Positions 39,432-48,784 of a stretch of 64,000 nucleotides of DNA are shown here, piece by piece (the first letter of the stretch is position 1; every line of letters begins with the position of its first letter). The stretch spans positions 18,833 through 82,832 of the forward strand of contig NZ_CAFB01000037.1 in NCBI RefSeq assembly GCF_000227585.1, given 5' to 3'. A model generated the notes under the pieces. The model saw only the letters and a program-made list of their open reading frames with translations. It was not told the origin of the DNA and made no database searches. The translations under genes were made by a program, and so were the position numbers. This stretch comes from Candidatus Glomeribacter gigasporarum BEG34 (lineage in GTDB: Bacteria; Pseudomonadota; Gammaproteobacteria; Burkholderiales; Burkholderiaceae).

Positions 39432-40583
39432 TTATTTCTTCAACTCGAAATAACAGGCAATGACACTGACGGCAATCATGGCCGCTGCACCAGTGTAGAG
39501 GATCAAATTGGAGCCGATTGGTAACAGTGCACCAGCGAGCATAGGCCCGATACCGGCGCCGAGGTCCCTCCATACGGTGCAGGCCGCTAAGGCCTCCACA
39601 CGAGCGGGACCAGGATTTTGCATGGCAACGATAGGCGATACCATAGGAATCACGAGTGAGCGCAAAATCACAACGGCAACAGCGCTGATCCAAAGCCACT
39701 CCAACCCTATCCCCAACATGGCAATGGCGGCTGCAAACGACAGCCCCAGCAACTGATTTTCAGCCCCCCAACGACCCGCCATATACCCGCCCAGCGGGCT
39801 CAGTACAATGTCTGCCAAATATCGCAAGGCCATAACAGCGCCTGCCGCCAAGGCTGCATTCTCAGGCAGCGCCTGCGCGCTCAGTACTGAAAGGCTTGTG
39901 GTAAAAAATCCGTCTAAGGCCAAACCTTGCACAAAAGACCAGAGATGCAAGGGCTTAGGCCATCTGAATTTCTTGGGTGACTTTGGATAAGGGCCGACAG
40001 CTCCCGCAGGCAGTTGCAGCGCGAATAAAAGACCGAGTAGAGCAACCGCTGTTAATAGAAAAAACACAGCACGCGGCCCAAGCCATTGCGACAAAAAAGC
40101 GCCGCCCAATAAGCCTAGCAAGGGCCCAACTGCAACGATGGACTGGGAGCGTCCACTGCGGCGGCTGGCCCCCGCGGGCTCAGCTGTAATCAGCGCTTGA
40201 CGGGAGATATTCAGGGCTGCGAACGATACTCCCCATAGCAGGCGCGCCATCAGCAAGCCCCAAAAACCCGCGAGCGTGGCATACCCCAGCGTGCAGAGGC
40301 TGGCAGCCGTTACAGCAAGCCCACAGGTTAGACGGCTGCCTTTTCGCATATACAACTTGGCTATCCAGCCATAACCTAAGAGCCTGATGAGCCGATTGGC
40401 GGCAAGTAAAAGGCCCGCTTGTGCCAGTGTGGCGCCGAAAACTGCGTGATGCATTGGCAACAGGAGATAAAGCACAGTATCTCCAGGCAATGCCATCGCT
40501 ACTGCGATGGCTATGTTGCGCGAATGGAAGTCGGTGGATGAGTGTCGATGTGCGCCATAGCTGCGGTTCGCGCTAGCTGCCAT
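39432..40583 (-). CDS. MFS transporter (putative exporter of the island product)
   Basis: 383 residues from ATG 40583, which has AAGGGA upstream and lies 8 nt after the stop of the citrate-synthase-like gene. About 12 hydrophobic helices; MFS-like basic loop RLIRLLGYGWIAKLYMRKGS between helices 2 and 3. No resistance-class signature recognised. It is in the same operon as the PEP mutase-like and synthase-like genes, so export of or self-protection from a phosphonate is a reasonable inference. Confidence 0.75.
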   Translation of the reverse strand: MAASANRSYGAHRHSSTDFHSRNIAIAVAMALPGDTVLYLLLPMHHAVFGATLAQAGLLLAANRLIRLLGYGWIAKLYMRKGSRLTCGLAVTAASLCTLGYATLAGFWGLLMARLLWGVSFAALNISRQALITAEPAGASRRSGRSQSIVAVGPLLGLLGGAFLSQWLGPRAVFFLLTAVALLGLLFALQLPAGAVGPYPKSPKKFRWPKPLHLWSFVQGLALDGFFTTSLSVLSAQALPENAALAAGAVMALRYLADIVLSPLGGYMAGRWGAENQLLGLSFAAAIAMLGIGLEWLWISAVAVVILRSLVIPMVSPIVAMQNPGPARVEALAACTVWRDLGAGIGPMLAGALLPIGSNLILYTGAAAMIAVSVIACYFELKK

Positions 40584-40590
40584 ACATCCC

Positions 40591-41757
40591 TTACCTATTT
40601 GTTTCGGCGCTTGGCACGGGGCGGTAGGGCAATCCCACATATTTCGCCTTGGGACGCAGCAGCCGGTTGTCCCGCCATTGCTCCAGGATGTGCGCGCTCC
40701 AGCCAATTACCCGGCTGCATGCAAACAAGGGGGTAAACAGGTCCTTCGGTATACCGAGATTGTATAGAATCGACGCGGAATAAAAGTCCACATTGGGCCA
40801 GATGTCCCGGCGCTTGCGCATCGCGGTATCTAATGCAAACAGGATATCCAGGATACGGCGATCGTTTTTGCGCGTAGCGAGTTCTTCGGCAATTCCACGC
40901 AGGATCACCGCCCGTGGATCTTCCGCTTTGCAGCCACGCTGCCCAAAGCCGTGTATTTTGCTTTTACGAGCCAGCACCTCCGCAACAAAATCGTCCGCCC
41001 GGCTAGGTTCTCCCACCTTTTCAGCATTCTCCAGAACACGCTCGTTTGCTCCCCCATGCAAAGCTCCGGAGAGCGTTCCTATGGCGGAGGTTATCGCGGC
41101 ATAGGGATCAGAAAGCGTAGAGGCCGTAACGCGCGCTGAAAAGCAGGAAGCGTTAAGCTCGTGCTCCGCGTGGATAACAAGGAGTTTGTCCATGATGACA
41201 ACGTCTTGCGCCTCAGGTTCAGGATTGCCGGTCAATTGAGAAAGCACCCTGTGCGCGTGAGGGGTGTCACGGCAAGGAAGCGGTGCTGGCTGACTTTTCC
41301 GATGCGCCTCAAACGCGCCTAGGATGAGGGGAAACTGTGCAACCAAACCTAAAGCGGCCTGGCGGCACTCATCTTCTGTAGGTAGCGTTTGACTTGTTTC
41401 GCAACCTAATACCGAGACGGCGGTTCGCAACACCGCCATGGGTTCCGCTGACTGGGGTAAAAGTTCGATGATCTGGCGGAGCTGCTGCGGTAGCGTTGTG
41501 TAAAGTGCAAGCTGGTCTGCTGTAAGTACACGTTCCATTGCATTGGGAAGCTCCCCATAAAGCAGTAGGTGCACAACCTCCTCGAAACTCTTTAGCTGCA
41601 CCAGTTCGGCGATGTCGTAGCCGCGATAGCGCAGTTTATGGGTGTCATTATCGATTTCGCAGATCGTTGTGTGGTCAATATAGACACCTGCTAGGCCGCG
41701 GTGGACTTGAACGTCATCCGTTATTTCACTTGCCGTTGTGGACATGCGATCATGCAT
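40591..41757 (-). CDS. Citrate-synthase-like enzyme with an altered active-site His
   Basis: 388 residues; ATG 41757 has AGGAG 6 nt upstream. Citrate/methylcitrate synthase fold: YRGYDIAELVQLKSFEEV, TLSGALHGGANERVLEN (first active-site His), WPNVDFYSASIL (active-site Asp) and GWSAHILEQW. The usual GFGHR block reads GFGQRGCKAEDPRA: the substrate-binding His is Gln (CAG). That argues against ordinary citrate synthase. In Pseudomonas syringae fosfomycin synthesis, as I recall, a citrate-synthase homologue (Psf2) makes phosphonomethylmalate from phosphonopyruvate. The PEP mutase-like gene directly upstream suggests the same role here. Confidence 0.78.
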   Translation of the reverse strand: MHDRMSTTASEITDDVQVHRGLAGVYIDHTTICEIDNDTHKLRYRGYDIAELVQLKSFEEVVHLLLYGELPNAMERVLTADQLALYTTLPQQLRQIIELLPQSAEPMAVLRTAVSVLGCETSQTLPTEDECRQAALGLVAQFPLILGAFEAHRKSQPAPLPCRDTPHAHRVLSQLTGNPEPEAQDVVIMDKLLVIHAEHELNASCFSARVTASTLSDPYAAITSAIGTLSGALHGGANERVLENAEKVGEPSRADDFVAEVLARKSKIHGFGQRGCKAEDPRAVILRGIAEELATRKNDRRILDILFALDTAMRKRRDIWPNVDFYSASILYNLGIPKDLFTPLFACSRVIGWSAHILEQWRDNRLLRPKAKYVGLPYRPVPSAETNR

Positions 41758-41795
41758 CTTAAACTCCTCATCTAAAAAACGCACCGCTTATCGTG

Positions 41796-42733
41796 TCACT
41801 TATCAACCGCCGCAGGCCGACGCTCAGGGAGATATTTCCTTTCTGCGGCAGCCAGCTCGTTATAGCGTAACAGCCCAAACACCTCTTCAAGGCTTGCTAC
41901 CTCGTGCTCGATACCGGCAATACTTTCTTCATGGAGAATCCGGTTGCACACTTTACGCATAGAGGCAACGGCTGCACGCAGGTTGTGATTTGCCCAAATC
42001 ACTGTGGAAATTTGGGCTCGCCGATAGGCCTCGACCGGCGTTCGGTAATACTTAGTTGGCACAACAAGTACAGGGAGCTGCTGGCCCCAGGCCTCCGCAA
42101 AGCTCAGGACTTCGTCCGCATGGGACTGTCTTGAATGAATCAGGATGGCGTCTGCACCCGCGGCAGCATATGCGTGCGCGCGTTCCGAGGCTTCTGCTTG
42201 ACCGTGACCTGCAATCAAGGCTTCGATACGGGCTACCAGCATGAAATTCGGATCGGGGACTGCATCCTTTATGCCTTTAGGCGGCCACAAAATTCGCAGG
42301 TATCCGCCAAGGGGTGCCTGTCACCGATGAACGAGTTCATCTTGGGAAAGCCCTTGTCTTCCAAACAGATTCCCGATGCGCCGCGCTGCCACAATTTATA
42401 AGCAAGGAGACGTGCATTATTGAAGTTTCCGAAGCCTGAATCGCCATCGACGAGAATCGGTGCACCGGTCAGGTCAGCTATTCTGTCGACGACGTCGACC
42501 ACCTGGGTCCAGGACGCTTCATTGGCATCGCGAAAACCAAGGCTGGTGGATATTGAAAGTCCCGATGCCCACAAGCCTTTAAATCCAGCCTGAATCGCAA
42601 TGGCTGCTGAGAGAGGATCGTGGCATTCCATTAAAAAGTACAGCTTCTCCGAGTAGATGATGTCTCGTAGATCTGGTAAAGATTCCCGGATGGCAGGGTG
42701 CGTAACTTGCATCTGAATATCGGTAGAAGTCAT
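41796..42733 (-). pseudogene. pepM: Phosphoenolpyruvate mutase, interrupted by one frameshift
   Basis: Forms the C-P bond of phosphonates by turning PEP into phosphonopyruvate. Start ATG 42733 after GGGGG. The first frame (to TAA 42271-42269) has FLMECHDPLSAAIAIQAGFK, LWASGLSISTSLGFRDANEA, LVDGDSGFGNFNN, and the mutase signature EDKGFPKMNS (EDKxxxxxNS), which separates it from isocitrate-lyase relatives. The next frame continues GIKDAVPDPNFMLVARIEAL, AYAAAGADAILIHS, VLVVPTKYYRTPVEAYRRA and TVIWANHNLRAAV. One base is missing between CGRLKA and IKDAV, so the gene is broken unless ribosomes slip -1 near CTAAAG or the base is a sequencing error. Both halves are otherwise well conserved, so the break is recent. 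Confidence 0.85.
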
Positions 42734-42826
42734 GATTACCCCCAAGCAAATGCTTATTCATGTTGCTGGCTCTATAACAAACCGAAAATTTCTCTGTTGA
42801 ATGGCAGTAGACTTCTTTTAAGATAA

Positions 42827-43480
42827 TGTCAGTGTGGGATAAGCTCCCCATCAGAAAGCCGATTTTTGGGTTGCAGAATATAAGCCGCCAATGCCCCTAG
42901 GATATTGGCTGCAAAATTCCAGAGCTTCGATGCCGTGTATGTTCGGTCTGGCTGATGTTTTTCAGCTGATCATCGACCGACTCGATGATGCCACGTTTGT
43001 ATAACAGCAGCTTGTCGACAAGTGGCATGCGCTTATTTTTCATGTTCTTTTTGAGGCGTGTGAGAAGGTGCAACCCCCGCTCAAGCAGTGAATCAAAAAG
43101 CGGCTGTGATACGTACCCCTTATCTATGAAATACACACCTATCTCCTGTCGTGTAGAGCGTTGCATAAAGCAAAAAAGCGGGACGAGAACGGACTTCAGG
43201 AGTGCTACAAGCCGGTTGTAGCTGATGCGCCTTAGAAAATAAGGCAGCAAAAAATGCTGCACGAACTGGCAGTAGTAAGTCTTGAAATCCCGAACACTGC
43301 ATCTGACGAAAGAGGATAAAAATCGTCATGATTTCGCTGGCCGTCATACAGCCTGGGCGCTTTCGCTTCTTGAGGCCCGTGCTTAACAGGTGCTGCTCCC
43401 ATTGCGGCATGCATAGCTGGCACAAATCATCGACAAGACAGAAAAGTTCTTCTAAATTCTCGATCTCATAAGAATCTCCT
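42827..43480 (-). mobile_element. IS982-family insertion sequence, internally deleted and frameshifted
   Basis: One terminal repeat is TGTCAGTGTGGGATAAGC (42827-42844), 15 of 18 matches to the MITE end at 39410-39427. Transposase on the minus strand: the N-terminal part CQLCMPQWEQHLLSTGLKKR and MTASEIMTIFILFRQMQCSG (from about 43425), a frameshift near 43275, then FLRRISYNRLVALLKSVLVP. GVYFID then joins KGYVSQPLFD directly, so about 90 central residues with the catalytic acids are gone. The C-terminal part is DKLLLYKRGIIESVDDQLKN. The other end was not found. From 43481 to 43693 I see no gene. Confidence 0.8.
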
Positions 43481-43693
43481 CAAGTCCAAGGAACTTAAAA
43501 ATTAAAGCGAGACTCACCTGACTGAACCAGTCGCGGTCATTATTAAACAAGGTGAGATAGATATCAACTATTCTGTTGAATGCACCAACGGACAAAAAAA
43601 GAAGAACGTCTGCCGCGCCATCCGAACGAGAAAAATCTGAGTTTTCAGAAAGATTGAAATACGGATGTAGGTATCTCGGTCCAAATCCCTTAC

Positions 43694-45073
43694 TTAATGT
43701 GCGGCGGTGCGCTGCAAGTCCCGCAAAAATGCATTCAGCCAGACGGAGAGGTTTTTTGAATGGAGCGCCCGCATCATTGCGCAGTGACGCGCCTGTCGCT
43801 GTTCAAGCGGCATCGAGAGCGCCGCTTGAAGCGCTTCGGCCATTTGTGCGGAATCAAAGGGATTGACGAGCAGCGCGTCTGTCAATTCGTCGGCGGCCCC
43901 TGAAAATTGCGAGAGCACTAAAACGCCTGGGTCATGCGGGGCCTGCGCGGCGACGTATTCCTTGGCCACCAGATTCATGCCATCGCGCAACGGTGTGACG
44001 TAGCCAACGTGCGCCGCCCGGAAGAGCGCCATCAGGACATTGCGCTCGTATTTGCGGTTCAGATAGCGGATCGGTGTCCAGTCGAGCTGCGCAAAGCGGC
44101 CATTGATGCGCCCCGCCTCGCCTTCGAGCGCGCCACGGATGCGCTGATATGCCTGCACATCGGTGCGCGTCGGCGGCGCGATCTGCACAAAAGTGACTTT
44201 GCCGTGCAGTTCCGGCGCATTCTGCAGCAGCCGCTCGAACGCGAGAAAACGCTCAATCAATCCTTTTGAATAATCGAGCCGGTCCACGCTGATGATCAGT
44301 TTTCGATGCTGAAGGTAGACGCGCAAACTGGTCACCGGACGGCGGTGTGAGTAGCGTTGCGCGGCGTTTGCAATCGCATCGGGATATATGCCAATCGGAT
44401 AAACGGCCGCTTTCAGCGCATGGCCATGTAAACGGACGACGCCGTTACGGTCGACTGTGCCTGGCGCGTACCGCGTAATGTAATCGGTGAACGCTTGTAG
44501 ATCGGTGCGCGTCTGAAAACCGACCACATCGTACTGGCAGAGCGCTTCGATCAGCGCGGCGTGCGGCGGAATCGTGCGCAGAATCTCCGGCATCGGAAAA
44601 GGGATATGCAGAAAGAAACCGACTGGATGGCGACTGCCGGCGTTGCGCAACGCGGCGGCGAATGGGATGAGGTGGTAGTCGTGGACCCAGATCAGGTCAT
44701 CGGGCTGAAGAAGGGGAATCAGCTGCCGCGCGAGCCAGTCGTTGACGCGCAGATAGCCCGCGTATTCCTGCCGGTCGTAGCGCGCGAGATCGTTTCGATA
44801 GTGAAAGGTCGGCCATAAGATAGCGTTTGAAAAGCCCCGATAATATTGGTCGTAATCTTTTCTGGATAAAGTGACCGTTGCATAAGTGATGTTGCCGCGC
44901 GCCTCCAGCTTCGCCGCTTTGGCTTCGGGGGCAGTGTCGCCGTTCCAACCGAACCAGAGGCCGCCTGTTTCCCTGAGCGCATCGAAGACGCCCACCGCAA
45001 GTCCGCCGGCTGCTGAACGCCCTTCTTGGGGCGGCGCAACGCGATTTGATACTACAATTAATCTACTATTCAA
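43694..45073 (-). CDS. otsA: Trehalose-6-phosphate synthase
   Basis: Joins UDP-glucose and glucose-6-phosphate; osmoprotection. 459 residues, GT20 family. TTG 45073 is used: AGGAG lies 10 nt upstream and it gives [15 protein letters not shown]. Motifs: [13 protein letters not shown] (UDP loop), [54 protein letters not shown] (Arg/Lys for phosphate), and [18 protein letters not shown]. No otsB neighbour seen. A family B palindrome lies 15 bp upstream of the start, probably in the promoter/leader region. Confidence 0.95.
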   Translation of the reverse strand: MNSRLIVVSNRVAPPQEGRSAAGGLAVGVFDALRETGGLWFGWNGDTAPEAKAAKLEARGNITYATVTLSRKDYDQYYRGFSNAILWPTFHYRNDLARYDRQEYAGYLRVNDWLARQLIPLLQPDDLIWVHDYHLIPFAAALRNAGSRHPVGFFLHIPFPMPEILRTIPPHAALIEALCQYDVVGFQTRTDLQAFTDYITRYAPGTVDRNGVVRLHGHALKAAVYPIGIYPDAIANAAQRYSHRRPVTSLRVYLQHRKLIISVDRLDYSKGLIERFLAFERLLQNAPELHGKVTFVQIAPPTRTDVQAYQRIRGALEGEAGRINGRFAQLDWTPIRYLNRKYERNVLMALFRAAHVGYVTPLRDGMNLVAKEYVAAQAPHDPGVLVLSQFSGAADELTDALLVNPFDSAQMAEALQAALSMPLEQRQARHCAMMRALHSKNLSVWLNAFLRDLQRTAAH

Positions 45074-45078
45074 TCTTT

Positions 45079-45219
45079 CTAATCTCCTAGGCGTTTCGCA
45101 CCGCCGCGCTGGTCGGCGCAGCGCCCCTTGCCGTACTCATTGTACTGGCAGCAAAGGCGCGCCTTGCCAGCGCGGCGGTGCGAAACGCCTGTTCTAAAGA
45201 GCGAAACGCCTAATCTCCT
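45079..45219. repeat. Palindromic repeat family B, copy 2, flanked by a 10-bp direct repeat
   Basis: The 102-bp palindrome is 45089-45190, with perfect 24-nt arms (45089-45112, 45167-45190). A second GCGAAACGCCT end follows at 45201-45211. The whole is flanked by CTAATCTCCT at 45079-45088 and 45210-45219, which could be a target-site duplication. The left direct repeat supplies the AGGAG of otsA; the right one covers the stop codon of the ABC ATPase gene. Compared with copy 1, A14-T in the stem is C-G here. Confidence 0.85.
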
Positions 45220-46499
45220 TCGACGTCTTCCAGACTGAAGGTCTCCGTCTGGTCGTTATAGGAAAAAATCTCCGCATAACGGCCCCAGTTAATCACGGCA
45301 TCGAGCGTTTGTTGCGCGGCGCTATCAGATAAAAAATCTTCCAGCTCCTGCGCAAAGCGCACGCGCGGCGCGCGATGGCCGGGCCGTTCGTTCAGCACGC
45401 GCCGGATGCTCGCCGCGAGCGGTACGTGCGCGAGCAAATGTTCAGCGAACAGTTGTTTGCGTTCCTGTGTGCCGTATTCGGCGAACTGTCTGGCGGAAGG
45501 CGTGAGCAGAATATCGCCCTCGCGCATGTGAGCAAAATTCAGGTGTTGCATCATTTCAGCCACCGGAAATAGATCATCGACCTCAAGATGCAGCGTGCGC
45601 GCAATTTCAGGCAGATCGGCTTTTCCATTGTAGGGCGGCGCTGCGAGCGTCTCAATCAGACCCGCCATTAGATTGGTCGACACGTCGGGCAGCCAGCTGC
45701 CGAGTGCAAGTGTTTTGCGCGTTGCGTCAATGCTTTCTCTTGTAATCATTTTGGCGTAAATATCGTCAACAAGACGTTTGAACGTCGGATCGAGCCGGTC
45801 GCGCGGATGCGCAAACGGCACGCGGATTTCAGCCATCACCCGTCCCGGATTCGAGGAGAGCACCAGAATACGGTGACACATAAAGACCGCTTCTTCAATA
45901 TTGTGCGTGACGATGAGGATCGATTTGATCGGCAGCCGTCTTTCGTTCCACAGATCGAGCAGATCGGTGCGTAGTGTCTCGGCTGTCAGCACATCGAGCG
46001 CAGAAAATGGCTCGTCCATCAATAGCAAAGTTGGATTGACCACGAGCGCGCGCGCAAAGCCGACGCGCTGGCGCATCCCGCCGGACAGTTCGCGCGGGTA
46101 GGCGTTTTCAAAACCGTCCAGACCAATCAGATCGATGGCGGCCAGCGCGCGCCGGCGGCGTTCGCGCGCGCCAACGCCAAGCGCTTCAAGTCCGGCTTCA
46201 ACGTTTTGCAACACAGTGAGCCACGGAAACAGCGCGAAGGTTTGAAACACCATCGCCACGCCCTGCGCCGGCCCCGATAAGGGTTTTCCAAGATATTCGA
46301 CGGCGCCGCCGCTCGGCTCGATCAGGCCGGCGATGATGCGCAATAAGGTCGATTTTCCTGAACCAGAGCGCCCCAGCAGGCCGACAATTTCGCCTTCAGC
46401 AAGCCTCAGGTTGACATCGTCGAGGACGCGCAACTCGCCATACGTTCTCTTGAATCCGCGCTGTACACGCGTAACGCGCAGAATTTCTGACAAGCTCAC
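45210..46499 (-). CDS. ABC transporter ATP-binding protein (nitrate/sulfonate/taurine type) with C-terminal AAA-associated domain
   Basis: 429 residues from GTG 46499. The ATPase domain (1-250) has Walker A GLLGRSGSGKSTLLRII, Q-loop FQTFALFP, signature LSGGMRQRVGFARAL, Walker B LLMDEPFSALD, and switch His in VTHNIEEA. Residues about 275-429 form the extra domain (FPVAEMMQHLNFAHMREGDI, LLTPSARQFAEYG) seen in ABC ATPases paired with two-domain permeases in Burkholderia. Substrate unknown; no periplasmic binding protein gene is in the window. It partners the permease at 46718-48490. The 218-bp gap between them holds nothing recognisable. Confidence 0.88.
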   Translation of the reverse strand: MSLSEILRVTRVQRGFKRTYGELRVLDDVNLRLAEGEIVGLLGRSGSGKSTLLRIIAGLIEPSGGAVEYLGKPLSGPAQGVAMVFQTFALFPWLTVLQNVEAGLEALGVGARERRRRALAAIDLIGLDGFENAYPRELSGGMRQRVGFARALVVNPTLLLMDEPFSALDVLTAETLRTDLLDLWNERRLPIKSILIVTHNIEEAVFMCHRILVLSSNPGRVMAEIRVPFAHPRDRLDPTFKRLVDDIYAKMITRESIDATRKTLALGSWLPDVSTNLMAGLIETLAAPPYNGKADLPEIARTLHLEVDDLFPVAEMMQHLNFAHMREGDILLTPSARQFAEYGTQERKQLFAEHLLAHVPLAASIRRVLNERPGHRAPRVRFAQELEDFLSDSAAQQTLDAVINWGRYAEIFSYNDQTETFSLEDVEGD

Positions 46500-46717
46500 G
46501 GTATTTCAGCCAGACGGCAAAAATCCCCAATGTCTGGGTCCGAATCAGTATCAAGGTCTGGCGCTTGTTGCGCTTTTTTGTCGAGGAGCGCTGTGTTTAT
46601 AACGGATTCCGCCATCAGATATAAATCAAAATTTGTTAAAAAAGTATATAGCTTATCCTGGAATATTTTCCATTGAATTTGCTATCAGGCCTTATGTGGG
46701 GCGGGCTGAAAAAGGCT

Positions 46718-48490
46718 CTAATCCAGCCGCAGCCTGTTTTCCGCATAAAGATACAGCGGACGCCATAATAGGCGGTTAAACGCCGTCACAAATACAGACA
46801 TCACGGCAATGCCGAGCATCATATGCGGCATATCGCCCGCGTCGGTCATTTCCGCGATATACGCGCCTAGGCCATGCGCGCTCAGTTTTGTATCGCCCCA
46901 GGAGACGGCTTCGGACACAATACTCGCGTTCCATGCGCCGCCGGACGCGGTCATCGCGCCGGTCACGTAATAGGGAAAAATACCCGGCAGCATGACTTTC
47001 TTCCACCATTGCCAGCCGCGAATATGCAGGCTCGCAGCCGCTTCCCGGTAATCATTCGGATAGGCGCTGGCGCCAGCAATCACATTAAATAGAATGTACC
47101 ACTGCGTGCCGAGCACAATCAGCGGCGAGAGCCAAAGATCGGGATTAAGCTGGAATCGCACAATCGCGACGACAAAGAGTGGAAAAAGCAGATTCGCCGG
47201 AAATGCGGCCAGAAATTGCGCGAGCGGCTGTACTCTTTGCGCAAGCGCGGGCCTTAAACCGATCCACATGCCCACCGGCACCCAAATCACCGAGGCGAGA
47301 AGTATCAGCAGCAGCACGCGCGCGAGCGTGATCGCGCCCAGCGTCAACACGTACGCCGCCTCATTCCAGTCGATGTGAGCGCGAGCATAGACAAAGGCAT
47401 GCCAGCCGAGAGCGGCGGTGACGGAAATCATCGCCAATATCCAGAGCGCATCGCCCGTTCTGGATATCCAGCGCTGCATCTGGATAGAACCGGCTGCTGG
47501 GAATCTGGACCATGCGGGCCTTTTTATGCCCCGGCCAATGGGACGGATGCGCATCCGCGCAATCCGCGCGAACAGGCGGCTGGCCGGAACGAGCGCGCGC
47601 CGAATCAGCCGCGTGCGCTGAATCAGATCAAGTAGCCAGGAGGAGGGCGCACTGCCTGTGTCCGTGTTTTCAAGCCGGAACTTGTCCGCCCACGCGACGA
47701 GCGGGCGGAATAAGCATTGATCATAGATCAGAATGACCGCGATCATCGTCACAATGACCCAGCCGACCGCCGCCAGATTGCGCGCCTCAATCGCCTGCGC
47801 CAGATAGGCGCCAATGCCCGGCAGCCGGAAGGTGTGATGTCCAACCGTCATCGCTTCGGAGGCGACAATAAAGAACCAGCCGCCCGACATCGACATCATC
47901 ATGTTCCAGATGAGGCCCGGCATTGAGAACGGGACTTCCAGTTTCCAGAAACGCTGCCAGACGCTGAGCTGGAAGTTGCGCGAGACTTCAAGCAAATCGC
48001 GCGGCACCGTGCGCAGCGACTGGTAGAAGCTGAAGCTCATATTCCACGCCTGACTGGTGAAAATGGCGAAAATCGCCGCGCATTCGACGCCAAGGATGCG
48101 GCCGGGAAACAGGGCGATAAAAAAAGTCACCGTAAACGACAGATAACCCAGCACCGGTACGGACTGGGCAATATCGAGCAACGGCACGAGCACTTTTTCG
48201 GCGCGGCGGTTTTTGGCGGCCAGCGCGCTGTAGATGAACGTAAATAGAAGAGAGAGCGCCATCGCAGCAAGCATGCGTAGCGTTGTGCGCAGCGCATACT
48301 CGGGAAGACAGGCGGGGTTCAGCGAGACCGCTTGCGCTTCAAGCTCAGAGAGCGGCGCCATCGCCTGCTGAAAGCCGCTCGCCGTCAGCGCGGCAGCGCC
48401 CAGTATCAGCGGAAACGCGGCAAAGTCCCAGCGATTCGGCAAAATCCGCCGTACAAAAGCATGAGATCTGGGAAGGAATGCATCAAACAT
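46718..48490 (-). CDS. ABC transporter permease, fused two-domain type
   Basis: 590 residues from ATG 48490 (GTG 48502 also possible). Two BPD-type permease domains in tandem, each with about six helices. EAA loops: SRNFQLSVWQRFWKLEVPFS (first half) and AASLHIRGWQWWKKVMLPGI (second half). Together with the ATPase it forms an importer of the NitT/TauT class. Fused permeases next to otsA occur in Burkholderia. Without a binding-protein gene nearby the substrate is open. Confidence 0.87.
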   Translation of the reverse strand: MFDAFLPRSHAFVRRILPNRWDFAAFPLILGAAALTASGFQQAMAPLSELEAQAVSLNPACLPEYALRTTLRMLAAMALSLLFTFIYSALAAKNRRAEKVLVPLLDIAQSVPVLGYLSFTVTFFIALFPGRILGVECAAIFAIFTSQAWNMSFSFYQSLRTVPRDLLEVSRNFQLSVWQRFWKLEVPFSMPGLIWNMMMSMSGGWFFIVASEAMTVGHHTFRLPGIGAYLAQAIEARNLAAVGWVIVTMIAVILIYDQCLFRPLVAWADKFRLENTDTGSAPSSWLLDLIQRTRLIRRALVPASRLFARIARMRIRPIGRGIKRPAWSRFPAAGSIQMQRWISRTGDALWILAMISVTAALGWHAFVYARAHIDWNEAAYVLTLGAITLARVLLLILLASVIWVPVGMWIGLRPALAQRVQPLAQFLAAFPANLLFPLFVVAIVRFQLNPDLWLSPLIVLGTQWYILFNVIAGASAYPNDYREAAASLHIRGWQWWKKVMLPGIFPYYVTGAMTASGGAWNASIVSEAVSWGDTKLSAHGLGAYIAEMTDAGDMPHMMLGIAVMSVFVTAFNRLLWRPLYLYAENRLRLD

Positions 48491-48784
48491 GAATTCAATC
48501 ACTCTTTCATCGAACGCTAGGGTTTGTTCATGATCTTACTGCGCGCCCGTGAGTTTGCGTCGGGCGGCGCCTGGAATGCTCACATGTCATATTTTCCGCC
48601 GCGGATTTTCCTCCATCTTGCCAGGCCCGCCTGACGCAAGTTCAGGAAAAAGAAAATGTGAGCAGCATCACGCGATCATGCTATGCTGCATTTCTTGATC
48701 CGCATCCGCGCAATGGTCAGGCCATCGCGCGGAGGGTGATGAATCCGCTGCTTTTCGGAACACTCGTGGAATAGTAAGCGCAGG
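48491..48784. other. Divergent intergenic region between ABC permease and odhA
   Basis: 294 bp with no gene. Both flanking genes point away from it, so it must hold two promoters. A TATGCT-like box occurs near 48681 but no convincing -35, so I do not call one. No repeat of families A or B was seen here. Confidence 0.5.

Noticed and set aside
40591..42733. Interpretation of the mutase and synthase genes as a methylcitrate (prpBC) operon
   Set aside because: The EDKxxxxxNS motif marks a PEP mutase rather than methylisocitrate lyase (which has a KKCGH-type motif), and the synthase lacks the usual His. The phosphonate reading fits better, though the synthase role is inferred.
43481..43693. Possible gene between the IS982 relic and otsA
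   Set aside because: The short frames there have no ribosome binding site or similarity I recognise; treated as empty.
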